Assembly: GCF_902506265.1 (NCBI RefSeq)
Contig: NZ_LR733556.1
Coordinates: 635,173-699,172 of the forward strand
From: Flavobacterium sp. 9AF
GTDB lineage: Bacteria; Bacteroidota; Bacteroidia; Flavobacteriales; Flavobacteriaceae
Direction of reading: 5' to 3'
Length of the DNA stretch: 64,000 nt
Shown here: one piece after another, positions 48,501 through 56,800 of the stretch
Layout of the letters: every line of letters starts with the position of its first letter
How positions within the stretch are numbered: the stretch's first letter is position 1
The notes under the pieces: model-generated
The model's input: the letters and a program-made list of their open reading frames with translations, nothing else
What the model was told of the DNA's origin: nothing
Database searches by the model: none
Made by a program: the position numbers and the translations under genes

Positions 48501-49369
48501 CCAGTTTGTACATTTTGGATAAAGATGGAAATACAGTACCCATAGGTGTAGTAGGAGAATTATTCATTGGCGGCATACAAGTGGCGCGAGGTTATCTGAA
48601 TCTTCCTGACCTAACTAAAGATCGCTTTATTTCAAACCCTTTTCAAGCGAATATTGAATCTAGATTGTATAAAACGGGTGATTTGGCTCGCTGGTTATCT
48701 GATGGTACTATTGAATATTTGGGAAGAACAGACAATCAGGTTAAAATTAGAGGTTTTCGAATAGAGCTGGGAGAGATAGAAAGCGTCTTGCAAGAAATAC
48801 CAGGCATCAAGCAAAGTGTGGTAATTGCTCGAGAAGGAAGTGATTCGAGTAAACAATTAATAGCATATATTGTTTCAGATGAAGAATTAAATACTATTTA
48901 TTTAAGAGATCAGCTAAAGGTGTTTTTACCAACTTATATGATCCCCGAATATTTTATTCAATTAGATAATATTCCGCTAAACAGCAATGGTAAAATAGAT
49001 AAAAATATTTTACTTAATGAGAATTTGTCAGTCCTTTCTTCAGGTGTAGAATATTATGGGCCTAGAAATGAAATAGATATGAAAATGGTAAATATTATAG
49101 CAAGTGAATTAGAAAGAAAATACGATGATGTTGGAATAGATGATAATTTCTTTGATTTGGGAGGGACATCTTTAAAAATGATAAAAATATTAAGTAAAAT
49201 TAATAGTGAATTCGGGCTTGATGTTAAGATAATTCTACTTTTTCAATATCCAACTATTAGGAGTTTGACTCAAAAGATTTTTTATGAAGAAACAATCGTT
49301 GAAGAAAGCAACTCAGAGGATGAGAATATTTCTGAATATCTTGATGATATAATAAATTTAATGAACTAG
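39575..49369 (+). CDS. Trimodular NRPS (C-A[Ser]-PCP, C-A[Asp]-PCP, C-A[Ser]-PCP)
   Basis: A 3264-residue synthetase with an N-terminal TubC-like docking domain (about 1-60). Each C domain keeps the catalytic HHxxxDG (H216, H1272, H2324 as second His). No epimerisation domain is present and the C motifs are of the LCL kind, so L residues are expected. A1 and A3 share the code D-V-W-H-L-S-L-V-D-K, a serine code. A2 reads D-L-T-K-I-G-H-I-G-K (D1795), one step from the aspartate code DLTKVGHIGK. Carrier serines are S1086, S2138 and S3199, the last in GGTSL rather than GGHSL. A1 and A3 lie in a perfect-looking 1,572-bp repeat. It begins 14 nt after the hybrid gene and ends 6 nt before the next PKS. 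Confidence 0.95.
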   Translation: MQENNSISTILALLKKANDHGIIVSKNNDKLNLHFTDDAIIDNAIIEDLKFQKQAILNFLSNQLMKPKEEELSISEFVKSRNNVFSKIPLSFSQERLWFVDKFQKSAQYNLPAVFKINGDLNIQMLEQSFKDIIKRHKVLSSNFKDEDGVPYQSEILDIDWNIKIINDSKINDDKVINEYILNEIQRDFDLSKDYLIRGTIINFSDEVLLVVVLHHIISDGWSIPIFINELSELYRSKKNNRSANLSVIPVQYSDYSLWQREYWEKLVLEDKLKYWEKTLNGVTPINLPIDYSYPSLQSNNGDVIDFSFSKQLNENVISFSKHNKISVFMTLLSTLKILMYKYTGQNDVCIGTPVANRSQNELENLVGFFVNTIALRSYLDENDSVSVFVDQIRKVTLESFSNQDVPFEKVVERVVKDRNVSRSPIFQVLLVLQNEPYAQIINIDDVTLTQLKIEKKTSKFDITFEFIQNKSGLELSIEYCTDLFKQETIERMASHYELLLNNIVENPHQQIKDLNFLSLEEEKTLTADFNDTLKAYDHDKTLVDLLKIQVAQSPSAIALIFEEEELTYRELDERSNQLAHYLQRRGVKRESLVAICIDRSIEMIIGLLGIIKAGGAYVPIDPEYPISRINYMLEDSGSEILLTSSESCPLPLSDAAIDLIYLDQESESLNNESILPLDIEISVDNLVYVIYTSGSTGTPKGVMVEHKNIVNRLYWTQEYYGLTPSDKTLQKTSFSFDVSVWEIFWPLISGSKLVLAKPGGQKDSFYLKNIITEQEITTIHFVPSMLEVFLQDINLDDCRTLKRVLCSGEELKKNHVLTFREKLPVTALYNLYGPTEAAVDVTYWQVPLHVKELDIVPIGQPVSNTSLYILDKDGNTVPIGVVGELFIGGIQVARGYLNLPDLTKDRFISNPFQANIESRLYKTGDLARWLSDGTIEYLGRTDNQVKIRGFRIELGEIESVLQEIPGIKQSVVIAREGSDSSKQLIAYIVSDGVLDLIEVQQFLRTRLPDYMIPLSIISIDEIPLTSNGKINKKALPKFNDSVLNRKEYTEPRNEIEQEIVSIWGELLNLDKISIYDNFFDLGGHSLLAVRVISLVRKRLNIETEVKQLFINPTVKDFSEYIQKCKIIPVSATIEKQKRTENIPLSFAQERLWFIDKKQGSVQFHLPVVLELFGNVNVEVLYNSFKKIIDRHEILRTVFVEDKGEVFQKILKIDDESVSFFEEINTTEKEDLNYLIQNEIDRPFNLSKDLLLRVKLFKLSTEKSCLLLVMHHINIDGWSLPIFVKELLEIYESEEKGIEHGLKELPIQYADYAIWERSNTNEIILNTKLKFWEEKLKDVTQLNLPTDYSRPKILSLNGSNARYKIDKEVSSKLKKYSKEEGVTLFMSMMAIFKVMLYKYTNQEDICIGTSVANRNYDEIEELIGFFANRLVLRNLVKGDSLFRDFLNQIKDSTLEVFNNQDVSFEKIVERVQPERNLSKNPLFQIAFIFNNNEIIPRLNIGELNVVVKDYIQKMSKFDLAFNVIETDSELDIFIEYNTDLFKASTINRMFEHYNTLISSILTNPNDKIDQLNILGDEEKHKILVKFNKPKADKLYDKSFIELFKEQVRISPEETALVFENQSLTYKELDQKSSLLANYLLSRNVTSHETIGVCLKSPLQMVLAILGILKIRSVYLPIDSELPKSRIKFITEDTKLKFVLTDEFCQNLFDSEDDLELIDIDNKAIFEENESTKELICFDDFINDDFYIIYTSGSTGKPKGVVISHHNVLDYISGLFEHTDITMCSSFGLMSTMAADLGNTVLFSSLLLGKTLHLFSRESLTNASSMHEYFENNKVDCIKIVPSHWKSLEYNNNILLPKQMVIFGGDKLTMEIIEKIKKTDYQCVVLNHYGPTETTIGKLFYKVDLTEKKGIIPIGKPFTNSVVYILDKFKKPVPIGIAGELFIGGAGISRGYYNRADLTNEKFIENPFSDDYNSKLYSTGDLVRWLSDGNIEYINRIDNQVKINGYRVEIGEIEKALSEVKNLKQNVVIVREEDENKSLVAYVVIDGDFDKELIKQQLKLKLPDYMIPALIVNLESIPLTANGKVDKKILLEKELAQINIKYAEPRDELEQKLAVIWEELLKRDKIGIHDNFFELGGHSLLAIRVGSRIKKELKKDLSINDLFLNPTIASLSDYIKAIEYSSKLSIIKINERPDDIPLSYSQERLWFIDKLYGSTHYHIPFALKIEGFVDKDVFEDMFKVLINRHEALRTIFIERDGAVYQEVITPDLWRLEYVENFQINTQDDIEILINQEIYNPFNLNKDYPFRVKIIKENTDQHYMIVVIHHIAADGWSIPILINELKSILESKITKEPQQLNELPIQYSDYTIWQRQYFNEKVLSEKTTYWENKLKNTETLNLPLDYKRPNIQSINGSSVDFIFERTLVDKLKKISIDCEITLFMALLSGLKILMYKYTGQNDICIGTPVANRDQNELEGLIGFFVNTVVMRSHLDETSSFLEFSEQTKTTCLEAYSNQDVPFEKIVEKVVKNRDLSTTSLFQVLFVFQDKSEIYEINLDATGLKFSIQKLKQSISKFDLIFNLTENKSGLELSIEYCTDLFKQETIERMASHYELLLNNIVENPHQQIKDLNFLSLEEEKTLTADFNDTLKAYDHDKTLVDLLKIQVAQSPSAIALIFEEEELTYRELDERSNQLAHYLQRRGVKRESLVAICIDRSIEMIIGLLGIIKAGGAYVPIDPEYPISRINYMLEDSGSEILLTSSESCPLPLSDAAIDLIYLDQESESLNNESILPLDIEISVDNLVYVIYTSGSTGTPKGVMVEHKNIVNRLYWTQEYYGLTPSDKTLQKTSFSFDVSVWEIFWPLISGSKLVLAKPGGQKDSFYLKNIITEQEITTIHFVPSMLEVFLQDINLDDCRTLKRVLCSGEELKKNHVLTFREKLPVTALYNLYGPTEAAVDVTYWQVPLHVKELDIVPIGQPVSNTSLYILDKDGNTVPIGVVGELFIGGIQVARGYLNLPDLTKDRFISNPFQANIESRLYKTGDLARWLSDGTIEYLGRTDNQVKIRGFRIELGEIESVLQEIPGIKQSVVIAREGSDSSKQLIAYIVSDEELNTIYLRDQLKVFLPTYMIPEYFIQLDNIPLNSNGKIDKNILLNENLSVLSSGVEYYGPRNEIDMKMVNIIASELERKYDDVGIDDNFFDLGGTSLKMIKILSKINSEFGLDVKIILLFQYPTIRSLTQKIFYEETIVEESNSEDENISEYLDDIINLMN
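40980..42551 (+). repeat. 1,572-bp direct repeat, copy 1 (Ser A domain of module 1)
   Basis: The block covers the end of C1, all of A1 up to just past the A8 region (ending in IAYIVSD). It repeats at 47310-48881 with an offset of exactly 6,330 nt. The bases compared line by line show no difference, and the 524 translated residues are identical. Sequence on either side is much more diverged, so this is a recent copy event or gene conversion. Confidence 0.92.
47310..48881 (+). repeat. 1,572-bp direct repeat, copy 2 (Ser A domain of module 3)
   Basis: Second copy, in frame, placed so that the C-A border and the A subdomain end match module 1. The copy boundary ends at the same codon as in copy 1, after which module 3 continues DEELNTIYLRDQL and module 1 continues DGVLDLIEVQQFL. 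Repeat content looks richer in G and C than its neighbours by eye (not computed), suggesting an outside source for the A domain. Confidence 0.92.
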
Positions 49370-49375
49370 GAATAT

Positions 49376-52300
49376 ATGAAAAATCAAACTAATAGTAAAG
49401 ATATAGCTATAATTGGAATCTCAGGAAAGTTTCCTAAATCTAGAGATGTTAATGAGTTTTGGAAAAATTTGATTGATGGTGTTGAGTTGACTACTTTTTT
49501 CTCTGAAGATGAGTTAAAGAGTTTTGGGATGTCAGATGTTCAGATTAATGATCCTAACTTCATAGGCGTTGAGTCATCAATAGAATCGGAAACATTTGAT
49601 TATTCGTTTTTTGGATATACACAAGAAGAAGCCTCATTAATGGATCCGCAAATAAGGTTATTTCATGAGCAAGTATGGGTAGCACTTGAAGATGCTGGTT
49701 GTAACCCTCATGATTATCTCGAAAGAATTGGAATTTTTGTTGCGGCTAACGATAACCTAAATTGGAGAGTTCATGCATTGACTTCTCAAGGAAGTAATGT
49801 TAATCCATTTTATCTTAATCAAATATCTGATAAAAATTATATAAGCACTTTAATTTCCTATAAATTAAATTTAAGAGGTCCAAGTTACTATATAGACACC
49901 GCTTGTTCAAGTTCACTCACAGCAGTGCATTTAGCATGTCGAAATCTTTTACTTAGAGAATGTTCTGTAGCCATTGCAGGCGGTATTAGAATTAATACAC
50001 TTAAAGAGAGAGGTTATCTTTATCAAGAAGGTATGATTTTCTCGAAGGATGGACATTGCAGATCTTTTGATGCTAATGCTTCTGGTACAATTTCAGGGGA
50101 AGGTATAGGTGTTGTTGTTCTTAAAAGATTAGATGATGCAATTAGAGATAAAGACTCTATTTATGCTGTAATCAAAGCATCAGCAGTTAATAATGATGGA
50201 AGTAATAAAATTGGTTACACGTCACCAAGTGTAGATGGTCAGGCAAATTGTATTAAATTGGCACATGCGATTGCTGGTATTCCTGCTGCTTCAATATCAT
50301 ATATTGAAACGCATGGTACAGCAACTAAACTTGGAGATCCAATAGAAATAGAAGCTTTAAATAAAGCCTTTAATTTCAATAAAGAAAAACATTGTGCTTT
50401 AGGCTCTGTAAAATCCAATATGGGACATTTGAGTGCTGCTGCAGGAATAGCTGGATTAATTAAAACCGCTTTATCATTAAAACATAAAATTATTCCTCCC
50501 TCATTGAATTATGATGAACCAAATCCTAATATTGATTTTAAAAATGGTCCTTTTTATGTGAATCAAAATTGTCAGGAATGGAAAAGTATAAATCAAGAGC
50601 CTTTAAGGGCAGGAGTTAGCTCTTTTGGTATTGGAGGAACTAATGCACATATTGTATTGGAAGAATTTTCTACCAATGTGGAATCATTTGATAATCGTCC
50701 TTATAAGATTGTAAGACTTTCCGCAAAAAGCTCAGCATCTTTGCAGAGGTACAAAAATGATTTAATTCCCTTTTTAAAGAACAACCCTGAAGTCAATCTT
50801 TCAAATTTATCTTATACTCTTCATACAACAAGGGCTAAATTTGATATTCAGGATTATTTTGTTTGTGCAAATAATCAAGAATTAATTGATTTATTAAAAA
50901 TTTCTGAGGAAGATAAATTTGTTCAAGAGACTTTTAAAAAGAAAAGGAAAGTGGTTTTTATGTTTCCTGGAGGTGGAACCCAATTCATTAATATGGGCTA
51001 CAAAATTTATTTATCTGAGCCTTATTTCAAAAAGGTAATGGATGAAGGTTTTGATTGTCTTAAAAGTATAAATGGAAAAGATTTTAAAAAAATCATTTTT
51101 AACGAGTCCCTTGATGAATTTCAAAATAAACTAATTAATAATATTGAGAATATACAACCATTACTCTTTCTTTTCGAATATTCATTAGCAAAACTATTCA
51201 TTCATTGGGGAGTAAAGCCAGACATGATGATTGGCCATAGTCTTGGTGAATATGTAGCGGCCTGTGTGAGTGGTGTTTTTACTTTTGAAGATGCACTGCA
51301 AATAATTTCTGCAAGAGGCAGACTTATGAGTCAAGTCGAAGAAGGTTGTATGTTGAGTATAGGAGTATCGGCTGAATCGATTCCTGCTTCATTGTTAGAA
51401 AAAGTCTCAATTGCAGCAATAAACTCTCCGGATTCATTCGTAGCATCAGGAACAATTGAACAAATAGTAGAATTAGAAAAGAATCTTTCTTTAAAAGAAG
51501 CACCTTTTAGAAGATTAAAAATAGCTATTGCATCTCATTCTGAAATGATGAATCCAATTTTAGAAGATTTAAAAAAGGAAATTAACAAGGTAAAATTATC
51601 TAAAGCTGAAATACCTTTTATTTCCAATTTTGATGGCAAGTATATTACTAATGAGCAAGCAATTTCTGTAGAGTATTGGGGCTCTCATTTAAAAAATACA
51701 GTTAATTTTTCTAAAGGAATCAAGACGTTGCTGGAAGATGATGATGTCGTATTTATTGAAGTTGGACCAGGAACAGCTTTAACTACTTTTCTTCAACAAA
51801 ACAATTTGGATAAAATTCATAGAAATATTATTTCTATGAATTTAATTAAACATCCTTTTGAAGAAATTGATGACAACAAAAAATTAATGCAATGTGTTGG
51901 AGAATTGTGGAAAGCAGGAATTGATGTGAATTGGAATACTTTTTATGAATTTGAGAAAAATTTTAAAATTTCTGCCCCATCATACTCATTTGAGAAAAAT
52001 GTTTTCCCTGTAAGAGTAGATCCTTTTAGTAAGATTTTGGAGAATGGTTCTAGAGATATAAAAAAAACAGAAAATGTCACGGAATACATATATAATCAGA
52101 AATGGAAGCAAGTAACTTATCTTAGTTTGAATTCACAAGAAGCGTTTGATTGGACTATAGTTTTTGTAAATGATTCAAACTTATCTAGATCGGTACAAAA
52201 AAAACTTAAAAATGACTCGAGTACTATTTTTTATGTAAAACAAGGTGAAGAATTCATTAATAATGGAAATGAGTTTTATATCAACATTTTTAATGAAGAC

Positions 52301-53896
52301 AACTATAAACAGCTTTTCGATTATTTATCTACACAAATAAAAGGGACCTGCAGAATTTTACATCTTTGGAATACTTGTGACGAAGTTGATACATATTCAA
52401 ATGGATCGGTTCGAGCTATTCAGTATAGTGGTTATTTTAGTGTTTTGAATATTGTAAGAAGTTTTGAATTGAAAATTAAAAATTCAAGTTTAACTATAGA
52501 TGTTGTTATTTCAAATCTTTTTAAAGTTTTTAAACAAGATGAGATAAAATATGAAAAATCTACGGTATTAGGAGCTTTAAAAGTGATACCAAAGGAATAC
52601 CCACGGATTAAATGTAATTGCATTGAATATGATGCTTTAGAATTTAATGTTACATCAAACAATATTCTTAATTTATTAATTATTGAATCTAATACTTATA
52701 GGTCTAAGGAAATAATAGCTTACAGGAAAGGTGAATTATGGGAGCCTAGCTATGAAATGATTGAAGCTAAAAATATTGTTCCAAGCGGCAATTTCAAAAA
52801 GAATGGTACTTATTTAATTACTGGTGGTAATGGTGGTATTGGAAGAGTATTTAGTGAATATCTAGTTAATGAGTATGATGCTAATTTAATTTTGGTAGGA
52901 AGAACATACCCAGAGGACGATTACTTAGAAAAATTAAATACTGGAAAAAATAAAATCATTTTTATCGAGTCAGATTTGATTGATAAACAAATTTTAGAGT
53001 CTAAAATAAGTTTATCAATACAAGAAAATGAGCTAGAGTTGAATGGAATTATTCACTCTGCTGGGGTAGCAGATTTTTATGGATTAATTCAGGATAGAAC
53101 CAACGAAGAATGTGAAAATGTTTTTGTTGCCAAAATATTGGGAACTAAAAATCTTTACGATATTTCCTTAAAATACGCTTTAGATTTCTTTGTGATGTGT
53201 TCGTCAAACTCTTCTTTAATGGCTCCTTTTGGACAAGTAGGGTATATTGCTGCTAATATTTTTCAAAACTATTTTGCACAGGCGCAAAGGTCAGAAAATA
53301 AGGTTATAAGTATCTTGTGGGATGCTTGGAAAGAAGGAGGTATGGCTATTGATGCAAGGAAACGTAAAAGTATAAATCAAGAATTAAAAAAGTATTTAGA
53401 TCAAACAGGAATCACAAATGCTGAAGGAATTAAATTGTTAGAATATTCAATCTTATATAATTTGCCCAATTTTATTGTTTCAACAAAAGATCTTGAAAAT
53501 TGGATTAACGATTCAAAAAATCTTACAGTAGATAAAGTTATCAAAGAAGTTGAGAAAGCTACTGCTTTTGTAAAAGTTAAAACAGAAAGACCATTGCTAA
53601 AGTCCAAGTATGTTGCCCCTACGACTGAAACTGAAAAAATATTGTGTAAAATATGGCAAGACTTTTTTGGAATAAAAGATATTGGAATTAATGATAGCTT
53701 TTTTGAGATAGGAGGAGATTCGTTGAAGGCGATGACAATAATGAATACTATAAAGAAAATTTTTGGAATTAACATTTCTCTCAAAGAAATGTTTGTTAAA
53801 CCAACTATTTATTTTCTAGCAGAAAATATTGATACTATAAATAATATTCACTGCTCTAATAATGTTGATGAATTTTTTAATGAAATAAAAATTTAA
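49376..53896 (+). CDS. Type I PKS (KS-AT-KR-ACP)
   Basis: A 1506-residue single module between NRPS modules, so it adds a C2 unit to a peptide chain. KS about 10-430: C177 (DTACSSS), H313 (THGTATKLG, not the usual THGTGTPLG) and H351. AT: FMFPGGGTQ where most have GQGSQ, S622 in GHSLG, and IASH at 718-721 in place of HAFH or YASH; its substrate cannot be called with confidence. KR: TGGNGGIG at 1149, S1277, Y1290 and the following Asn; it should leave a beta-hydroxy group. There is no DH or ER. ACP S1449 in GGDSL. No recognisable docking domain lies at its N-terminus. The NRPS gene follows after 1 nt. Confidence 0.93.
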   Translation: MKNQTNSKDIAIIGISGKFPKSRDVNEFWKNLIDGVELTTFFSEDELKSFGMSDVQINDPNFIGVESSIESETFDYSFFGYTQEEASLMDPQIRLFHEQVWVALEDAGCNPHDYLERIGIFVAANDNLNWRVHALTSQGSNVNPFYLNQISDKNYISTLISYKLNLRGPSYYIDTACSSSLTAVHLACRNLLLRECSVAIAGGIRINTLKERGYLYQEGMIFSKDGHCRSFDANASGTISGEGIGVVVLKRLDDAIRDKDSIYAVIKASAVNNDGSNKIGYTSPSVDGQANCIKLAHAIAGIPAASISYIETHGTATKLGDPIEIEALNKAFNFNKEKHCALGSVKSNMGHLSAAAGIAGLIKTALSLKHKIIPPSLNYDEPNPNIDFKNGPFYVNQNCQEWKSINQEPLRAGVSSFGIGGTNAHIVLEEFSTNVESFDNRPYKIVRLSAKSSASLQRYKNDLIPFLKNNPEVNLSNLSYTLHTTRAKFDIQDYFVCANNQELIDLLKISEEDKFVQETFKKKRKVVFMFPGGGTQFINMGYKIYLSEPYFKKVMDEGFDCLKSINGKDFKKIIFNESLDEFQNKLINNIENIQPLLFLFEYSLAKLFIHWGVKPDMMIGHSLGEYVAACVSGVFTFEDALQIISARGRLMSQVEEGCMLSIGVSAESIPASLLEKVSIAAINSPDSFVASGTIEQIVELEKNLSLKEAPFRRLKIAIASHSEMMNPILEDLKKEINKVKLSKAEIPFISNFDGKYITNEQAISVEYWGSHLKNTVNFSKGIKTLLEDDDVVFIEVGPGTALTTFLQQNNLDKIHRNIISMNLIKHPFEEIDDNKKLMQCVGELWKAGIDVNWNTFYEFEKNFKISAPSYSFEKNVFPVRVDPFSKILENGSRDIKKTENVTEYIYNQKWKQVTYLSLNSQEAFDWTIVFVNDSNLSRSVQKKLKNDSSTIFYVKQGEEFINNGNEFYINIFNEDNYKQLFDYLSTQIKGTCRILHLWNTCDEVDTYSNGSVRAIQYSGYFSVLNIVRSFELKIKNSSLTIDVVISNLFKVFKQDEIKYEKSTVLGALKVIPKEYPRIKCNCIEYDALEFNVTSNNILNLLIIESNTYRSKEIIAYRKGELWEPSYEMIEAKNIVPSGNFKKNGTYLITGGNGGIGRVFSEYLVNEYDANLILVGRTYPEDDYLEKLNTGKNKIIFIESDLIDKQILESKISLSIQENELELNGIIHSAGVADFYGLIQDRTNEECENVFVAKILGTKNLYDISLKYALDFFVMCSSNSSLMAPFGQVGYIAANIFQNYFAQAQRSENKVISILWDAWKEGGMAIDARKRKSINQELKKYLDQTGITNAEGIKLLEYSILYNLPNFIVSTKDLENWINDSKNLTVDKVIKEVEKATAFVKVKTERPLLKSKYVAPTTETEKILCKIWQDFFGIKDIGINDSFFEIGGDSLKAMTIMNTIKKIFGINISLKEMFVKPTIYFLAENIDTINNIHCSNNVDEFFNEIKI

Positions 53897-53897
53897 T

Positions 53898-56800
53898 ATG
53901 ATTGATTTAATAAAAAAACTGGTAAAAGAAGAAATTTATCTTAAAGTTGAAGAAAACGAATTAATTGTAAAGTTTAAAGGGAACAGTTTATCAGAGCATA
54001 TTATTGATGAAATAAAAACAAACAAACAAGATTTAATAAAGTTTTTAAGTAATAACGAAGAGAATTATTCAATACCAATATCAAAAGTTCAAGAGAATTA
54101 TGATTTGACATCTTCGCAGAAAAGATTATGGATACTTAGTCAATTTGAAGGAGGAAGTTTAGCATATAATATTTCAAATGTTTTTGTACTAAAAGGAGAT
54201 TTTTCTTTTGTTAATCTTGAGACTGCTTTTAAAACGGTTATTCAAAGACATGATAGTTTAAGAACTTCTTTTAAAAAGGATGATAAAGGCGATATCAAAC
54301 AATTTATATTAGATTATAGTCGGATTGATTTCCATGTTGATTTTCAAGATATTAGTGTAAGTGGTGCGTCATTTGCGAAGAAGATTATTGAAGAAGAGTT
54401 TAGAAATCAATTTGATTTGACCCAGGCTCCTTTGGTTCGTGCTAAAATTATAAAATTGTCGAATATTGAACACATTTTGGCTATTACTATTCATCATACA
54501 ATTGGAGATGGTTTTTCTCTAGATATCTTAACTAAAGAAATTATCCAAATTTATAATGCATTAATTAACAACAGTAAAATATCATTACCAGCATTAAAAA
54601 TTCAATACAAAGATTACGCACAATGGCTGAAAAGTGATATTGTTTTGGAAAGATTAGAAAAACAAAAAACATTTTGGTTAAAAGAATTTGAAGGAGAATT
54701 ACCAATATTAAATTTGCCTAGTTTTAAAAAAAGGCCAATAATTCAAAGTTACAACGGAGAAACTATTAGTCATACTTTTGATCAGAATTTTTCAAAAAAA
54801 GTCAAAAAATTCGCCAGCCAGCATGATGCTACTTTATTTATGCTTTTAATGTCTGGTGTAAATACTTTATTGCATAGATATACAGGACAAAATGATATAA
54901 TAATTGGAACACCCATAGCAGGTAGAGAACATGTTGATTTACAAAATCAAGTTGGGCTATATATTAATACCTTGGCTATAAGAACTCGATTTAAAGAAGA
55001 AATTACATTTTCAAATTTATTAAAATATCAAAAAGAAACATTATTAGGTGCTTATGAGAATTCGGATTACCCATTAAATGATTTAATAAATCAACTTAAA
55101 TTTAAAAGGGATGCTAGTCGTTCTGCATTATTTGATGTAATGGTAGTTTTACAAACCCAGCAAGGAATTGTTAACTTGGTAAATCATGATTTAAAAGGTT
55201 TAAAGATAGCACCTTATGAGGATATTATTAAAGAGGCAAGTCCTTTTGATTTAACCTTTTCATTTTCAATGATTGAAGATGAATTGCAATTGCATTTGAA
55301 ATATAATACAGATATTTATGATTTCTTTTGGATTGAAAGAATGATTACACATTTTCAAAATTTACTTTCAAAAGCAATTGATCAACCAGAAAAAGCAATC
55401 GATGAAATTGATTATTTAGAAGAATATGAAAAGCATCAGATTTTAAATTTATTTAATGAACAGAATGTATCTTACCCAAAAGATAAAACTATAATTGATT
55501 TATTTGAAGAACAAGTTGAAAAAACACCAAACAACATAGCATTAGTTTTTGAAGAAAAAAAGTTTAGTTATTTAGAAATTAATCAAATGGCTAATCAATT
55601 AGGTGACTATTTGAGGACTAATTATGATGTCCAACCGGACGATTTGGTTGGTATTAAGTTAGATCGCAGTGAAAAAATGATTTTTTCAATCTTAGGCGTA
55701 TTAAAATCAGGAGCGGCTTATGTTCCCATAGATTCCAGCTATCCTAAAGAAAGGATTGATTACATTGTTAGAGATAGCGACAGTAAAGTGATAATCAATG
55801 ATGCAGAATTAGAGTTTTTTTATGAAAATCAACAGAAATATTCTAAATTAAATCTCGAAAAAATTGCCAAACCAAATAGTTTAGCTTATGTAATATATAC
55901 ATCTGGAACCACTGGAAACCCAAAAGGGACTTTACTGGAGCATAAAAATGTTGTGAGACTTTTTTTTAATGAAAAACCGTTATTTGATTTTAAAGAAACA
56001 GATGTATGGACAATGTTCCATTCATATAGTTTTGATTTTTCAGTATGGGAAATTTTTGGAGCATTATTATATGGAGGTAAATTGTTGATCATACCTAAAA
56101 GTATTGCTCAAGATACCCCAGCATTCATAGAATTATTATATGATCAATCTGTTACAATTTTAAATCAAACCCCTTCGGCATTTTACAATTTAATAGAATT
56201 TGAAAAAAGAAAAGAAAAGAGAGAATTTAAATTAAGATATATTATTTTTGGAGGAGAAGCGTTAAATCCATTATTACTTTCTGACTGGTTTAAGAGATAT
56301 TCTAAAATAAAGTTAATCAATATGTATGGTATAACAGAAACTACCGTTCATGTTACTTATAAAGAAATCAAAGAAAGTGAAATAGAATGCGAACAATCTA
56401 ACATTGGTAAAGCAATTCCAACTTCAAGCTGTTTAATAATGGATTCATCAAAGCATTTGGTTCCCATCGGAGTTGTAGGTAAGATTTATGTATCAGGAGA
56501 TGGTTTGGCAAGAGGTTATTTGAACCGACCGGATTTAACAGCCGAAAAGTTTATTAATAATCCATTTCAAAGTGATACAAAAGTTTATAATACTGGGGAT
56601 TTAGGTAGATGGCTTCCTGACGGCAATATTGAATTTTTAGGGCGAGAGGATCATCAAGTAAAAATTAGAGGACACAGAGTAGAGTTAGGAGAAGTAGAAA
56701 ATGTATTGTCTCAAATTTCTGGTGTTAATCAGAGTTGTGTTTTAGTAAGGGAAAGACACACAGACATTGGTGTAAACAAGTATATGGTGGGTTACTATAC

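Noticed and set aside
48349..48576. Minus-strand frames inside the A domains, repeated identically at 42019
   Set aside because: They are shadows of the duplicated A domain on the other strand.
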